Positions 33,513 through 35,055 of a DNA stretch of 35,055 nt are shown piece by piece (the first letter of the stretch is position 1; each line of letters begins with the position of its first letter). Made by a program: the position numbers and the translations under genes. The stretch is taken from contig NZ_RAWI01000053.1 in assembly GCF_003612125.1 (NCBI RefSeq), positions 1 to 35,055 on the forward strand, written 5' to 3'. Below the pieces are notes generated by a model. The model was not told where the DNA came from and did no database searches. It saw only the letters and a list, made by a program, of their open reading frames with translations. This stretch comes from Corallococcus praedator (GTDB lineage Bacteria > Myxococcota > Myxococcia > Myxococcales > Myxococcaceae).

Positions 33513-34883
33513 TCACTCACCGCCCGTAATCAACCGATTCAACTTGGTATTCGGCGCGCGGATCTCCTTGGCGAGCCCCTCCAGTGCCTTCGTCAGCGCC
33601 GCCCTACATCGCTCCGTGGAGCTGCAATCTTTCGTCAGCCGATTCAAGGTCCGCAAGACCTCCTCGTGGTACTCCCGAGGGTGAGGCCCTTTGTGCCCTG
33701 GAACCCGCACTTTGTTCGCCGGATCATCGAGAGACATGCCTGCCTTGTCGAAGATCTTCTGGAACTGCGGAGACCACGGCCCACCACGGTTCGTAGCGCT
33801 CCACCACTTGTTCGAAGCGATGTGGTGCTCATGTCCCTCGCCATCCACACCACTCGCGACAGGAGGGCCCCCTTCTTCCCGCGCCGCCATCGCCATCGCG
33901 GTCGGCGCCAGGGCCAGGGTGATGACTCCATCCGTGGCCACCGCCACCGACTCCACCTGCGCCACCGCACCCAACCGCACCCCGGCCTGCTCCGCCGCCA
34001 CCACCGCGGCCTGTCCTGAACCCGGCAGCACCGGCACCTTCGAGGCCAGCGTCTGCGCCGTGCTGCCCACCGCCGCCGTGGCCAGCATCACGAAGGCCCG
34101 CGCCGCGTTTTCTCCCAGCACCTCCCCGTACTGCTCCCCCGCGTCGCGCACTTCATCGAAGCTCCTGGCCACCCTCACCTGCTCGGACAGCACCCTCCAT
34201 CCCCGGATGAGGTCCAACACCGTGTCGATGCCCAGGTAGCCAATCAGCACCACCGTCATCACCGCCGCGACCCCCTTCGACACCGGCTCCGGCAGTGCCC
34301 ACAGGCACAGGTACACCGTCCCCGTCGCCACGACGGTGGCGAGCACCGCCTCCCGGTTCGTCATCCCCACCAGCGCCTCCGCCGTCTCCTCCCACACCGC
34401 ATCCAAGGCAATGGCGAACGCCAGCGTGCGCCGCGCGTCCTCATCCAGCGTCGGCCTCACCTCCAGCAACTGGAGACAGTCCCCAGGCGTCTGCTTGCGC
34501 TGACACCACCGCCCGTAGGCGCGCGCCAGCTCCGCGTCCGCACCGTCCTCCTCCCCCAACAGTCGCAAGCGTGGAGGCTCCTCCACGGACACCAATCCCA
34601 GGCGCCCCCGGACCCGGGAGTACGCCTTCGAAGAGAAGGAGCCCGCGAACAGCCGGTACGCCTCTTCCCTCGGACGCACGGACACCGGCGCATCCTCCGC
34701 CAGCGTCTTCACCGCCTCCGCGAACGCGTCCTCCTCCAACCCCGCCGGAGCGCTCTCCGGCCGCGGCGAGTGGACGACAGCCGCGCCCCGTCCCGTGTCC
34801 AGGCGCACGACGCGCGCCGCCGAACACCCCGTGCCCAGCAGCACCAGCACCACCGCGACGGCCCAGCTCCGACACAAGGACAT
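33513..34883 (-). CDS. Lipoprotein AHH-nuclease toxin (SitA-like)
   Basis: This is a polymorphic-toxin lipoprotein of 456 residues. The signal sequence ends with the lipobox LLGTGC, giving lipidated Cys20. Residues 40-165 form a variable region. Two hydrophobic helices lie at about 177-197 and 204-226. The C-terminal AHH-type HNH nuclease domain has His351, His353 and His354 in GHEHHIASNKWW, then PQFQKIFDKAGM and the GHKGPHPREYH motif (about 396-406). An outer-membrane lipoprotein with a C-terminal nuclease resembles SitA toxins of Myxococcus xanthus, which are passed between kin by TraA/TraB outer-membrane exchange and kill cells lacking SitI. Start ATG 34883 is preceded by AGGA seven bases upstream. 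Delivery by exchange is inferred; the nuclease and lipobox are well supported. Confidence 0.85.
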   Translation of the reverse strand: MSLCRSWAVAVVLVLLGTGCSAARVVRLDTGRGAAVVHSPRPESAPAGLEEDAFAEAVKTLAEDAPVSVRPREEAYRLFAGSFSSKAYSRVRGRLGLVSVEEPPRLRLLGEEDGADAELARAYGRWCQRKQTPGDCLQLLEVRPTLDEDARRTLAFAIALDAVWEETAEALVGMTNREAVLATVVATGTVYLCLWALPEPVSKGVAAVMTVVLIGYLGIDTVLDLIRGWRVLSEQVRVARSFDEVRDAGEQYGEVLGENAARAFVMLATAAVGSTAQTLASKVPVLPGSGQAAVVAAEQAGVRLGAVAQVESVAVATDGVITLALAPTAMAMAAREEGGPPVASGVDGEGHEHHIASNKWWSATNRGGPWSPQFQKIFDKAGMSLDDPANKVRVPGHKGPHPREYHEEVLRTLNRLTKDCSSTERCRAALTKALEGLAKEIRAPNTKLNRLITGGE

Positions 34884-35055
34884 GGACGCATCCTGTGCAC
34901 GCCAACTGCACGACAGCCACGCCCCTCACGCAGAGAGCAGTAGCGCGTCGGCATGCGTGCATCCGCCCAAACACATCCGACAATACGAGGACGCAGCGCG
35001 GGACGTACCGCATCCGACCGCGAACATCAGGGCACGGAACCGCCCGCATCCCCCG
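34884..35055 (-). promoter_or_regulatory. Upstream region of the toxin-immunity operon
   Basis: This end of the window must include the toxin promoter. On the minus strand GTCGGATG occurs twice (35018-35011 and 34981-34974), 37 bases apart, and GGATG-type motifs recur two more times. No standard -35/-10 pair was convincing. The repeats could be activator or repressor sites, but this is only a pattern. Confidence 0.3.

Overview
The window is very GC-rich (one sampled 60-base line is 44/60 GC), with codons strongly biased to G or C in third position. It looks like a myxobacterial chromosome of the Corallococcus/Myxococcus type. The main pointers are a giant secreted beta-helix protein with a MYXO-CTERM-like tail, a lipoprotein AHH-nuclease toxin followed by an Imm11-SUFU immunity gene, an M28 peptidase fused to a polytopic membrane domain, and DUF4032 and DUF962 genes. 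No rRNA, tRNA, CRISPR array, insertion sequence or phage structural gene was seen. Species assignment is inference.

Layout. At 22-3101 lie msrA and an M28 metallopeptidase with about eight membrane helices. At 3114-10433 (minus) is a protein of about 2,439 residues with six tandem beta-helix modules, five Ig-like domains, a calcium-binding aspartate-rich region and a C-terminal sorting tail. At 10811-13315 (plus), separated from it by a 377-base divergent intergenic region, is the most unusual gene: an OLD-family AAA ATPase-TOPRIM nuclease fused to a C-terminal LexA/UmuD-like (S24/S26) peptidase domain. It is visibly less GC-rich than its surroundings. At 13462-16942 are small and housekeeping genes (DUF962, an unknown protein, DUF3592, a small membrane protein behind a palindromic operator-like site, and a methyltransferase). 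At 17170-22741 is a complete fructose PTS operon, fruB-fruK-fruA. At 22758-32239 are a GAF histidine kinase, a thioesterase, a membrane metallophosphoesterase, a secreted Cys-rich protein, a di-heme DUF1111 protein, a DUF4032 kinase-like protein and a lipoprotein alpha-amylase. At 32250-34883 (minus) is the toxin-immunity pair.

How the genes work together. The fru operon is self-contained: FruB carries phosphate from PEP through EI, HPr and EIIA to FruA, which imports fructose as fructose-1-phosphate, and FruK converts this to fructose-1,6-bisphosphate. The lipoprotein toxin and its immunity gene form a two-gene kin-discrimination or competition cassette, resembling the SitA/SitI systems delivered by outer-membrane exchange in Myxococcus xanthus. 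The OLD-S24 protein stands alone, with no GajB-type helicase beside it, and is best read as a candidate single-protein anti-phage or DNA-damage-responsive system. In it, the features of LexA-type self-cleavage (an Ala-Gly site, a Ser and a Lys) can be seen downstream of an intact ATPase and nuclease.
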